From the NCBI RefSeq assembly GCF_963675165.1, contig NC_087381.1:3472001-3536000 (forward strand): DNA of 64,000 bases, written 5' to 3'. The notes below the pieces were generated by a model. The model had not been told where the DNA came from. It saw only the letters and a program-made list of their open reading frames with translations, and searched no databases. Position numbers and translations under genes: made by a program. The stretch comes from Halichondria panicea. Lineage: Eukaryota > Porifera > Demospongiae > Suberitida > Halichondriidae. Of the stretch, positions 13,601 to 27,700 are shown piece by piece; the stretch's first letter is position 1; every line of letters starts with the position of its first letter.

Positions 13601-16600
13601 TTTCTTACAGTACCGAGACCACTGCTCCATATGACTTCACCACGACTGCCACTTACTCCTGCAATGACGGCTTCTTCCTTCAAGGCTCTGACCGTAGGGA
13701 GTGCACAGGAGATTCAGCTGATACTGTTGGCGAATGGAGTGGCAGTGCACCAGTTTGCTCTGGTATGATAACACGAATGACGTCACACATGTACATGTAC
13801 ATGTTAACTTAATTTCACAATAATCTGTACATAATAAATAATTTATAACTGCCTTTGCATATTTCAATTAAGTCACTGAATTTTTTCTACATGCAATAAT
13901 CAACCTAACTTTTTTCTTGTTTTCAGCCATAACATGCTCAAGCCTAACTCCACCCATTAATGGAATGATCACTTATGCGTCTGATACTACTGCTCCATTT
14001 GACTACCAAACCACTGCCACCTACTCCTGTGATAGTGGATTGGGATTGACTAGTGGAGACGTTGTGAGGAGTTGTGTTTTTTCCCGAACTAGCTCAATAG
14101 GTGGAGACTGGAGTGGAACTGCTCCAACCTGTGAAGGTATGATTGTGCATGCTACAGTGAAACCTCTATGCATTTTACGAAAGGATTGTCCTTACTATAA
14201 ATATGGACGTCATTATGGGATATGGGCTACTGTCCCTGTACTTTTTTAATGGCATCCTTTAAACTAAGAGGTTCCAATATCTAAAGATGCTGACCGTTAC
14301 ACCACCAACACTTGCTCACATGTCTTCATGCTGTTTCTATCACAGCTCAGCGATTTCTCAAAAGTTTGGCGATTATTATATTTGGTCAATGAGCCATTTG
14401 AACCGACATGGCATTTTTAATTTGGTGTCTCAGGTGTGACTACTTACTACAGTATTGACGTTGTGTCCACCGTACTTTGACGGTTTTAAATTTGACTATC
14501 CTCAGTCAAATCCGCCAAATTATAACAACACTAAATGTTCCAGTTATACAGAGGGGCGTCTAAGGGGGTGGGGTGTTTTTGAGTTCTCTAAATAGATTTT
14601 TCACTCAACGTCTCAATTATTTACTATATAGCAATAATGTGCACGTGTTGCTAAACTTTGATCTTCTTAGCACCCTATACCTACAATCATCTGGTGACTG
14701 CATATAGAAAAGTATAGCAATGTGGGTTATTGTTTGTATGGTAACAATGCATACCCGTATACGACTAACGCTTGCTCATATGTACATATTGGTCTAGCTC
14801 TCATACATCAGCATTGCCATAATGTTGTATACACATTATGTTGCTAATAATAACATGTCCTTGTTTCAATGTCATTGGCTCATTTCTGCAGCTATCACAT
14901 GTTCGCCGCTTACCTCTATTGTAAATGGACGCATCAACTACTTCACGGACACAACTCCTCCACTTGATTTCAATACTGTGGCTTCTCATTTGTGCGATAC
15001 TGGGTATGGGATAGAAGGAGATGTAGACCGGATTTGTAGTGGTGATGGCTCCAGTCCTGTAGGAGTGTGGTCCAGCACTGCTACGACTTGTGGTGGTACG
15101 TACTTCAAGCTTTCTTCTATGTTCCAAACTGTATACTCAACCCATTATACCTAGAAGCACTGGAGATACATACATTAAGTTACAAAATTCATAAAGAGTT
15201 TCTATTGTAAACAGTTTGCCTTTAATACTATTTGCTCACACTATAGTACTTTTCTTTGCTTGTAGTTGTCATGTGTCCCACACTTGATACTCTCGACAAT
15301 GGTGTCATCACTATCATCCCTCCTCCCGGTACCACTACCAGTGACTATGGCTCGTTGGCCAATCATGCTTGTATCACTGGCTACTATCTCAGTGGGAATC
15401 AGCAAAGGAATTGCATTGGAGGAGGATCCAATGGTGTGGTGGGAATCTGGGATGGAGCCCCGCCCTCCTGCGAACGTTAGTTTATTTCAGTAATACGTAT
15501 AATCAGGATGCAACACAGCTGAAAGAAACATTATATTTCTTTTCTCATGTAGTGATAGAGTGCTCCCAGCTAAATGCTCCAGACAATGGATTCACAACAT
15601 TCTCTCTGGGTACTGCTGCACCATATAGCTTCACCACTACTGTCACCTACGGCTGTGTTAGTGGTTTTGGACTGTCTGGTGGAAACAGAATGCGAACATG
15701 TGTCAGCTCAAATGCAGGTCCTGGAGAATGGAGTGGAACTGCTCCAACTTGTGAAGGTATAATAATATTGTTGAATTGAGCTTGAGCTGCCATGTCTATA
15801 GCTGTTGCTTTGTTTCAAGACTTTTGTCTGTTCATACGCTACATTGATCCTTATACTACAGTTCTAATTTGCACTTCTCTGCCTACTCCTGATAATGGAA
15901 GAATCATCTACTCTATTGACTCTACTTCACTGTATGAGTTTGGCACTGTGGCCACCTATGTTTGTGACTCTGGATTTGGGCTGAGTGGGGGTGTGATCAG
16001 TAGTACGTGTGGTGGAGATGACTCAGATCCAGTAGGAACTTGGAGTGGAACTGCTCCATCTTGCCTTTGTGAGTTATAAATAGCCAGTCAAATTCATATG
16101 CAAGTCGTATTACACACATACTGTGTAAACTAATGCATAATTATGTGTACTTCTAGATAAACATCTAGCCAGTGTTTTTATATGCAGGTTAAGCTGTATT
16201 TTATGTGAAATAAGTATATAGCTGATGCCATCCAATTTTACTCCCCACAGCTATCACCTGTACGTCACTGAGTTCCATCAGCAATGGAGTTCTTGTGTAC
16301 GGTCCTGATAGCACTAATCCATTCAACTTTGGAACTATTGCCTCGTACACCTGTGATGATGGATTCTACTTAACTAGTGGTAGTGACGTCAGAACTTGTG
16401 GTGGTGATGGTCTAAACACAATTGGATCCTGGAATGGAGCTGCTCCTGTTTGCCTAGGTTAGCACATAGGACCCTGCATCAAGGGGGGCAGGTCTCACTG
16501 TATGTGTGGGGTTTACTTTAATTCTATACTTTCTTCACAGCTATTACTTGCACCAGTCTAAGTGCTCCTTCCAATGGTGACATTGTGTTTGCTACTGACA

Positions 16601-19600
16601 CAACTGAACCATTCAACTACCAAACCACAGCTGCGTATAGTTGCAACACAGGATATAAACTTTTATTAACAGTTGGAGACAGAGTGAGAATTTGTGTAGG
16701 CTCAAATGCAGGTCCTGGAGAATGGATTGGAGCAGCTCCGACTTGTGAAGGTATCTTACTACATAACAAGCAAGAATTGTAGAGCACACTATAGCGATTG
16801 GGTACTGTAAGCTAACAATTTTCTGATTTTCCCTGTTATGTATGGATGGGGATGGTATAATTATATAATTATATGTTTTGCCCATATAGTTATCACATGC
16901 TCTGGTCTGGCTCCTCCTACTAATGGCGTAATCAGTTTCACCAACCCCATCGCCCCACATGTTTTCGGCACAGTTGCCAACTACACTTGCAATGTCGGAT
17001 ATGGATTAGTCGGGAATGTGGAGAGGAGTTGTGGCGGACTCATTGGAGAGTGGGACGGAAGCAATCCTACATGTGTTGGTGAGAATTTATGTATATCTGG
17101 TCTCCAAAGTATATAACCATCAGATCTGGAGTATACTCATCTAAAAAAGATTTGACGTTATACTTTATTGCTACTTCACCTTTCAGTTTGTAGCAATGTC
17201 ATACGTACATATACACGTCGTCATGTGTAATTGTGTGATTGATTCGCTTTGCTTCTCCATTGCAGCCATCACCTGCACATCTCTGAGCCCCATCAGCAAT
17301 GGGATGATCAGCTATAGTCGTGGCATCACTAACCCTTTTGACTTTGGTACTATTGCTACTTTTGTGTGTGACGATGGATTCTTCCTGGATGGATCAATGA
17401 CCAGTACTTGTGGTGGAACTGCATCTGTTGGCTTATGGGATGAGTCTAGTCCAATCTGCTCAGGTACGATGAAAACAGTACCAACAGTACATGACGTTTG
17501 TTAGTTTTGTAGTACAAATGTACTAACAGTTTATTATTATTATGCCTGTCTCAAATTTAGTTGTCTAAAGTTATCACTTTTTACAGCTATTTTGTGTCCA
17601 AGTTTGTTGAACCTTATCAATGGATTCATCGAATTTTCTGAGAGTACAGCAGATTTGTTTAATTACCAAACTGCTGCCACTTATGTGTGTGACACTGGTT
17701 TTGGATTGTCTGGTGGAGACAGAGTGAGGACATGTATTGGCTCGCTCGGTGGGCCTGGAGAATGGAGTGGAACTGCCCCAATTTGTGAAGGTTAGACATG
17801 CGTAGTAGTTCTCCAGGTACTAATTTTGGTGAAAATGTTATTTCCTCAATAATATACCGCGTGGTCTGTATATAGCATTCTTGCGTGCCGTGTTATAACT
17901 GATTTCAAGTGGGATCTTTGAATAAGCATGTCTATACATTTGTGTAGGTGTTGTTTGTACTGCACTATCTGTTCCGGATAATTTTGGACGAGTTTCTTAC
18001 TCTCCGGACACGAGTAAACCATATGATGTTGGGACTGTGGCCACTTACTCTTGCAATACCAACTTTGGGTATGGGCTCACTGGATCAAGTACTAGAACTT
18101 GTGTGGATGGAGATGGGTTAACAAATGTTGGAATGTGGAATGAAGACGCTCCAACTTGTGACTGTAAGTTGTAAAATGAACAGCATGTACACTAACACAT
18201 TTTTGTACAGATATTTTATGCCCTAATCTCCTTGGACTTGCAAATGGAGCAATCACATTCCAGTATCCTGCTTTGGCCACCACCCCCATTTTTGGAACAC
18301 AAATCTTTCACTCTTGTAATGATGGTTATTACCTTCAAGGATCTGCTATCAGAAACTGCATCGGTGACGGGGCAACTAGTGTTGGGGTCTGGGATAGAAA
18401 CGAGCCAAGTTGTATAGGTACGTATATGCAATCAGAGCACGAGAAATGCAGTCGTCTAACAGTATATAGTTATGATCTAGGTGATGGCAGCAAGAAAAAA
18501 ATGTCATTGAAATCTTTACTGCAGAGGTTATTTGTCCCAGTTTGGCAATCCCAACCGATGGATTCATTACCTACACTCCTGACACCACTTCTCCATTTAG
18601 CTCTCAAACTGCTGCCACCTACGGCTGTGATACTGGTTATGGATTGTCCGGTGGAGACAGAATGAGAACTTGTTTCGGCTCTAGCTCAGGTCCTGGAGAA
18701 TGGAATGGAACAGCTCCAATTTGTGAAGGTAAACCAATACCTTTCTCACTTCATTCACTACTCCTTGTATCCTTAGCAACTACATGTGCTGACCTTGTGG
18801 ACATTGACAATGGCTATGTGGCCTACGCTTCTGGAGCAGCCACTTCGCGACCATTTGGAGATGTGGCGTCTTACATTTGTGATACTGGCTACTCACCTAG
18901 TCACACCATATCAAGGGTGTGTGGTGGTGATGGACTGAGTCCTGCTGGGGTGTGGAGCGGAACTGTGGCCACGTGCACTAGTGAGTTTCCTAAAAAACAC
19001 AAGGATGCAGAGGTCAAGTTTCATGTCCACTAATTAGCGCTGTTTACATAACCATTGGCTGAGATAGCCAGAGTATCGTCGGTTATCTTGTCTTCACTCT
19101 CTCAGTTATTCAGTGCCCTGTGCTGGACTCCATTAGCAACGGAGATGTCACTATCACCCCAGCAGCTGGTTCTTCCAGCTCATTGGACTATGGAGCAGTT
19201 GCAAGGCACTCCTGTATGAATGGGTATTATTTGGATGGTAATGTAATTAGAACATGTACTGGAGATGGAACTACAATGCTTGGATTATGGGACGGATCGG
19301 AACCTAGATGTCGAGGTGAAGAATATAGTCATAAAGTAAAACCTGTAATTAAGTGTTTATATTTGCTCATAAACCTTTTGCAGCAATCGAGTGTCCTGTC
19401 CTGGCTTCCCCAGCCAATGGTTTCATATCATTTGATCTCGATATAACCGCTCCATATAGTTTCCTTACTACGGTCACTTATGGCTGCAATACTGGCTTTG
19501 GGCTTACTGGTGGGGACAGAACCAGACAGTGTAGTAGCTCCTCTGCAGGTCCTGGAGTGTGGATTGGAACCGCTCCTATCTGTCAAGGTATCTCTATACA

Positions 19601-21674
19601 CTTTCAATTCACCTGAAGTCTATATTATGCATGACATACTTCAGTCCTAATATTTTTTGCCTCTGTTGAATGATGCATGTTCGTGATTTTTATGATTTCA
19701 TATCTACCTTCTACAGCTATCAATTGTGTCTCACTACCATCACTAAGAAATGGGATGATTGTTTACAGTCCTGACCTTAGTGAACCATTTAGTTACGGAA
19801 CATTGGCCACATTCTCTTGTAATGATGGCTTCCAGCTGGATGGCAGCAATCTCAGAACTTGTGCAGGAGATGATTCTGTGACTATAGGATCATGGGGTGA
19901 CCCTTCTCCTGCTTGTGTTCGTGAGTGGCTTTTGCATGATGGTTATGGATGGGCCCTTAGTGCATCAGCATTAGTCCAGCCTTTTTTTTATTGTTAACTT
20001 CATAAAAATTAACTAACGGTAAAGGTTCAAGCATTTCAGTTATTAATAGATCGATATAGATGTATAGTCAATAGTAAACTTACGGAGTCTTTCATCTCTC
20101 AACCTTTAGCCGTCTTCTGCTCACTGCTGCCTGATCTTGCTAATGGAGCCATCACCTATGGATCAGACACTACTGCTCCGTTTGATTACCTCACCACGGC
20201 TACTTACAGCTGTGACTCAGGGTATGGACTAGGTGTGGCTCCGATGGGTTTCATGAGGACATGTGGCACAATAGGAGAATGGACTGGGTCTGATGTGACC
20301 TGCGACTGTAAGTTGATCTGTCATGTCTACATGAACTACACATCAGCAAAAGCCAAACACATTCAGTAATTCTATGTTGTAATCCTGATTTTAAACGTAA
20401 AGAACTTTGATTCATTTTTCACTCAGTTGTCATGTGTTCTGATCTCCCTGCTCTTGACAATGGACGTATTGTCTACTCGACTGGCGTCACCTCACCATAT
20501 GACTTCAGCACTGTGGCCACCTATGTCTGTGACACTGGGTTTGGGCTAACTGGAGCTAGCACTAGAACTTGTGAGGATGGAAATGGACTGACAAATGCTG
20601 GAGTCTGGAATGGAGTTGCTCCATTTTGTGAATGTAAGTATTAACGAACATGTCTCGGTTGAATACACTATAAGCTTTTGCATTCTCCCCCTATAATTGT
20701 ATTGAGCATTTAAACTTACAAACGTAAACAGTATACAATCTTTTCCCTATAGATATCACCTGTTCTGCTTTGGCCTTGGTTAACAATGGAGTGATAACAT
20801 ACGACCAAGCTGGTTCTGTTGCGTTCTCATTTGGAACATCTGCCACCCACACTTGCTCTGAAGGTGTCTTCTTGGAAGGAAATGCAGTGAGAATATGTTC
20901 TGGTGATGGACTAAGTGTGACTGGATTGTGGGATGGCATCGCTCCTATTTGCTTAGGTACAAAACGTATAATTGTCTATGTCCTTGAAATTGAGTCTGGG
21001 CGGGCTGAGTAAAATTGAAGGTCTTTCATTATTATTCATTGTTAGCTGAATTTGAAGATTTGCTGGACTTTATGTATTAATGATTGTTTGTCTTTGCATA
21101 TATCATGGTAGTTCTTAGCCAAGTCAGTTCATATCCTTCTTTGCAGACCACAGGTGTTTTGCTGTTCTTCCCAACCCAATGAATGGATTCATAACATTTA
21201 CTGAGGATACCACTTCCCTTGGGTTCATGGCCACAGCCACCTATGGTTGTGACATGGGGTTCGGACTATTAGGTGGAGACAGAGTGAGAACTTGTGGCAG
21301 TTCGAGCTCTAGTCCTGGAGAATGGAGTGGAACTTCCCCAGTTTGTGAAGGTACGTACATTTCACTGCAGAGTAATACATATATATACCATGTTGTCCTT
21401 TCCCACAATTATAGCTGTTGTGTGTTCTGATATCCCTGCTCCTGACAATGGACGTATTACCTACTCCACTGACACCACCTCACCTTACGACTTTGGTACT
21501 GTGGCTACGTATGTGTGTAACACTAGGTTTGGACTAGTTGGAGTTGGTAGCAGGTCGTGTGGTGGTGATGATACCAGTCTTGTTGGAAGTTGGAGTGAGA
21601 CTGGTTCAACCTGCGAAGGTTAGTGTACAGTGAAAGCTGTTGCAGTCTCTTCAGAATCTTTTATAGTGTGTGCC

Positions 21675-21736
<62 letters not shown>

Positions 21737-24700
21737 CCCCCTATGTGTGCGTGTGTGTGTGTGTGTGTAGCATATTCTGTTTGTACAAAGCACTTGATTA
21801 GTTGTGCTTACAAAGATGGCTATATAAATTCAAATAAATTTTCGTGTTCTTTTTTGATATTGTACGTAGGCATGATAAGAATTACTTACACACACTGACA
21901 GCCATCACTTGTCCATCTTTGAGCCCCCCGGGGAGTGCTCAGATGATCAGGTACAGTCCTGACACAACTGCTCCATTTTCTCATGGAACCACTGCGTCAT
22001 TCTTCTGCGCTGATGGATCCTATTTGGATGGAGTACAAACTAGATTATGCAGTGGAGATGGGACTAGTACTAGTGGATTGTGGAGTGGAATGATGCCAAC
22101 TTGCCGAGGTACATAATTATGTGAACTTGCAGTATATTATAACTGTTGTATCATAATTATAAATCAACCACTAAGTACGTATAATCTACATTTCAATTTT
22201 GCATACAAACATACAAAGTATCACACAGTTAAGTTTACCTTCGTTATTAATTGTCTTGCAGATATTACTTGTTCGAGCTTACTTGTTCTAGCCAATGGAA
22301 TCATCACTTACACAACTGACACCACTGCTCCGTTTGATGATCAAACAACTGCTACCTACAGTTGTAACTTTGGGTTTAGACTGTCTACAGTTGGTAACAA
22401 TGTTAGAACTTGTGTTGGAACAAATGCTGGTCCTGGAGAATGGACTGGAGCTGCTCCGTTTTGTGAACGTAAGTAAAGTAATTCATTAAAATTAATGGCT
22501 AATCATCTTGATACAGCTCTCACATGTTCTTCATTAACGACACCCGACAATGGAGTGATCATGTACAGTACAATCAGTGCAACAACGTTTGAGTTGAGCA
22601 CCACTGCCTCTTACTCCTGCAACACTGGGTATGGACTTAGTGGGTCACAAGTCACCAGAACTTGTGAAGCTGATGCTATCAGTCTATCTGCTTCGTGGAG
22701 TGGAGAAGCACTATCCTGCTCAGGTGATTACTATAGCTCCATTTACACGAAGCCTTTAATCCGGGTTGGAATCTCACAGTGTTCATGTAAATGGGCCTGA
22801 GATGGGTTAGCTTTGGTCAGAAGTGGGTGTAGTTGTGAGTAAACACAAAGTGATAATTTTGAGGTGCATGTACATGTTTGAGTGTTCGTAGATTACGTAA
22901 GCCTGTAGCTTTTCTATCAGCCCACTGTTTGCGCAAATGCATCGTTTTTACTATGCATGCTACTACTCAGAATAATCTGGCCCGGATTTGACCAGGATTA
23001 GTCCTCGTGTAAACGGCGCTTATGAAGTAACGTTTAAATTCTCGAGTGTACTTTTTTAGCCATAAGGACTTTTTTCAATCTGGGTGGCATTGCAAAAATT
23101 GATACAAACTGTTGTTTCTTACAGCCATTACCTGTTCGACACTAAATTCAATTAGTAATGGAGGAATCGTGTACGTCAGTGACACCACTGATCCATTTGA
23201 CTTCAACACTGATGCCATTTATTCCTGTGAAATCGGCTACTACCTTGTGGGCAATGGTGTGAGGATGTGTGGTGGAGATGGTTTCGGTCTTCAAGGAGCA
23301 TGGAGTGGAAGTGCTCCATCTTGTGAACGTAAGAGATCATAGGAAGTTTATAAATACTCCCTGATACTTATTGCAAGCCAACTACTAAAAACAATGATTT
23401 CGTACATTTCTACAGCTATCACTTGTACCAGCTTGATTGCTCCGGACAATGGATTCATCACGTATGCACCTGACACCAGTGAACCATTTGAGTTTCGAAC
23501 CACAGCCAGGTATGGTTGTAACAATGGCTTTGGACTGTCTCGTGGAGATACTGTGATAACTTGTGGAGCTGCCAATCAGGGAGGGGAGCAGTGGAGTGGA
23601 ACTACTCCAACTTGTGAACGTAAGTTGTTTTGTATGTGTTGCCAAATGGTAATTGTATATAGATCACAAATTTGGGTGAGCAGTAGATTATGAAAGCTTG
23701 CAGCAACTTCTATACCTAATGCATTTGTGTTGAAGTATTTCACCATTAATTTTTCTACTCAGCTGTCATGTGTTGTGATCTCCCTACTCCTGACAATGGA
23801 CGTATTGTCTACTCCACTGACGTCACCTCACCTTACGACTTTAGCACTGTGGCCACCTATGTATGTGACACTGGGTTTGGACTGAGAGGAGGTGACAACA
23901 CAAGGTCTTGTGGGGGTGGTGGACCTACCACAAGTGGGTCATGGACTGGGAGAGCTCCCACTTGTGAAGGTGACACCTGTTACGTATACTGTCATTATGC
24001 AAAGTTTAGATGATATAGGGGTGTGATATATACATGCAGTAGACATAAAATTATATTATGTCTTGACCCCTTTTCTATACTGTGCATTGATCGTTGACAT
24101 AATTATAATGTAGAGAGCATGAAAATAATTATAACATCTTATGCTGCTTTTCTATATTGCAGTGATTTCCTGTACCAGCTTGAACCCTATAAGCAATGGG
24201 ATGATAGCTTACAGCCCTGACTACCTTGATTTTGGTACAACAGCCACTTACACATGTCTTGAGGGCTATTTCCTCGAGGGAACCTCGACTAGGACTTGCA
24301 TCGGAGATGGCTCTGGCATTAGCGGCAATTGGAATGGTGTGGCTCCTGTCTGCTCAGGTGAGTCGTCCGCTATTGTCATTCACCGTATGCAAGATATATT
24401 ATTTGAGGAATACAAGTTTGAGCACTTATCACAATCCCATTCTCCATTGTTCTTTCCCTTGAGACAAATTGATTATTATCTGCTAAATAAGTTCTTTTCA
24501 GCATAACACATAATTATATCCTCCTAGAAATTGTTTGCACCAACCTACCCTCACTGACTAATGGAGTCGTAACTTTTGCCACTGACATCACTTCTCCATT
24601 CGAGTATCAAACCACTGCTACCTATAGCTGTGATACTGGTTATGGACTATTCGGTGGAGACAGAATGAGAACTTGTGTCGGCTCCAGTTCAGGTCCTGGA

Positions 24701-27700
24701 GAATGGAGTGGAACAGTTCCAACTTGTGAAGGTACTAACCTTCACAATTCATGTACCAAGTGTATCAAATGTACTGATTACTTCCTATAGCCATCACTTG
24801 TATGGATCTTTCTGCTCCTACTAATGGGCGCATTGACTACTCTCCTGAAATCACTTCACCCTATGGATTTGGAACGACTGCCATGTATGTCTGTGACAGT
24901 GGATTTGGAGTGAGTGTTCTGGAACCAAAAATTTGCAGTGGTGATGATTCTAGTGCCATTGGAGTTTGGAGTGGAACCACACCAACTTGCACTGGTATGT
25001 TTCAATAATCCTTTTTGTTGCAGTGTGATAATAGTAATAATATTATAGGCTCAGTTTACGATACATTTTTATGTTCATTTGCAACGCACTTATATAACCC
25101 ACTCAAATGCTGACATGCACTATGTCGTTTTTACTTGTATTTTAAGTGAGCAACGACATATCTTTCACAATTAAGTTGTTTTGTTTTTATCCCTACAGTA
25201 ATAATTTGTGAATTCCTGAGGCCTATCAACAATGGGTCGCTATCCTACAGTACACCTGCTCCCTACGAGTTTAACACAATGGTAATTTACTCATGCGATG
25301 AGGGATTCTTTCTGGAGGGAGATATGACAAGAATGTGCATGGGAGATGGGCGGAGTGTGACTGGATCATGGAGTGAAGGAACACCAGTATGCTCTGGTAA
25401 ATATACGTGATAGGATTTCTGATTGTTATATACGTAAATTTACCTATCTGGAGATAGCATTGCCTTTGTTACGCTCTTGCCTATAGCTATAGACATAGAC
25501 TCTTCTCTACATGTGCACATGTATAAATAGCAAAATTCTTTAGCTGCTTACCATTCACCACAGGAGATAGCTGTCCAATGCTACAATCACCCACCAATGG
25601 ATTCATTACATTCACTGAGAGCTCAGCCAGTGCCTCTACACAATTCAAGACTACTGCCACATACGGTTGTGAGCCCGGGTTTGGAGTGGCTAGTGGTGAC
25701 GTTTCTAGGACCTGCCAAGATCGAGAGTCGGCTACACCTGGAATTAGAGAATGGAGCGGTACAGATGTAACATGTGAAGGTAGGCCAGTTTGTAGTAACC
25801 ATATTTTTTTTGTATGCATTCTGTATCACGTATGCACGTCACAGACTACTCTATTCCAAGCGTGTCATATAATCCCCACAATATCAAATTAGGTGCTTAC
25901 TTACAGATTATTGCCCTGCCATTTACAATCCTTATACCCCACACTCTTAAAATTGAAAAATTTATTTCACAGCGATTGTATGCTCCGATCTTCTTGCTCC
26001 TGACAATGGACGTGTTTCCTACTCTACCGGCACAACTGTACCATATGACTTTGGGACCGCAGCTACTTACACATGCAACTCTGGGTTTGGGCTAGTCGGA
26101 GGAACAGCTCGATCCTGCAATGGTAACAGTTCAACAGTTGACGGTGCCTGGACAGGAACTGTACCAACTTGTGAAGGTACGATACACATGTGTCCCTTTT
26201 AGCAGCTGAATAGCGTTTTTATATCAAGATTTAATTGTGGTACAGTATAGTTCGTGTGGGCTTTTAATACTGTTTTCCCACTCTATAGCTATTCTGTGTA
26301 CATCACTCGCACCAGACATAAATGGAGTCATCATATTCGCTCCTGATAACACCGAACCATTCGACTTTCAAACTACTGCCACCTACGGCTGCAATGAAGG
26401 TTTCTTCTTATTGGGAAATGCCAATTATGACACACGATGGTGTGATGGAGATGGTTTAAGTACTAGCGGAGTGTGGAACAGTACAGCACCCTCTTGCTCA
26501 GGTGAGAGATCCTTCATACCGTATATATACGTAGGGGAATTTTGATGAGTAGTCCATTTTGAAGGAATTTGGCATCTGAAAGATCTTTGCTCGTTCGTGG
26601 ATTTAAAATTGCCTATTATATTATATGGTACACATTCTTGTCAAAGATTACAATAGGCCTCTCCAATTCATTTACTAGTTTAGCATCACTGCACGCACTT
26701 TATTTCCAACCGACTCTATTTTTAGCATTTTGGAGAGGCCTTATATAGCAACAGAGATCATTATAATTATATTATGCCTCGGTTGCACATGTGCAGCAAG
26801 GTATACAGTAATGTGTGTAGAGTGCTACAGCTGCTCAATGACATTGAAGTGCAACAGGAGTTTCTATAGGCTTATAGTCACGTTTTCTTGGATTGCATGC
26901 AGTCAGTGGATTGGCTCATTCTCGAGTTATGGCTAGGTTTTCTGCTATTGCAGACTCTTAAAACTCGTTTGCAGCAACATTTGTTAATATAACTTAGCTA
27001 CTACTTAGTAGCTAGTTCTGTACTAAAATGCTAGTTATATTAGTAGCTGCAAGAGTGCGAAGAGAACTGCAGCCGCACTGTTTCTTCATGAGGACTTTGA
27101 ACTTTCGGCATATCGTTTTTTAGCAATACAATCATGGTCGATAATTTCTCACTCTTTTTACCATTCTCTTACAAATCAGTGTATTAGTAATAATAGTCTG
27201 CTAGTTAGTTGTACTGCATGTATGCTATACATGTAGCTTCCCTACACCAAGGCATCAGCATGCACCCGCGGTGCTTTCAGTAATTTTGTTACACAGGCGT
27301 GGAATGCAGAAGCTTGACTGTACCAACTAATGGAGTCATCACCTACACTGCTGATACCACTTCTCCGTTCGACTACCAAACCACTGCTTCCTACTCTTGT
27401 GACGCTGGCTTTGGACTATCTGGTGGAGATAGAGTGAGAACTTGTGTCAGGTCTAGTTTGGGTCCTGGAGAATGGAGTGGAATTGCTCCAACTTGTGAAG
27501 GTTGGCACACCAAATATATATACTTCACAGCAATTTATTTCACTCATTTACATACAGCCCTTATGTGTTCTTATCTCCCTGCTCCTGACAACGGAGGTAT
27601 TGTCTACTCTACTGGCATAACGACATTATATGACTTTGGGACCACTGCTACTTATATGTGCGATACTGGATTCGGTATTAGCGGAGATAACGTGCTGAGG

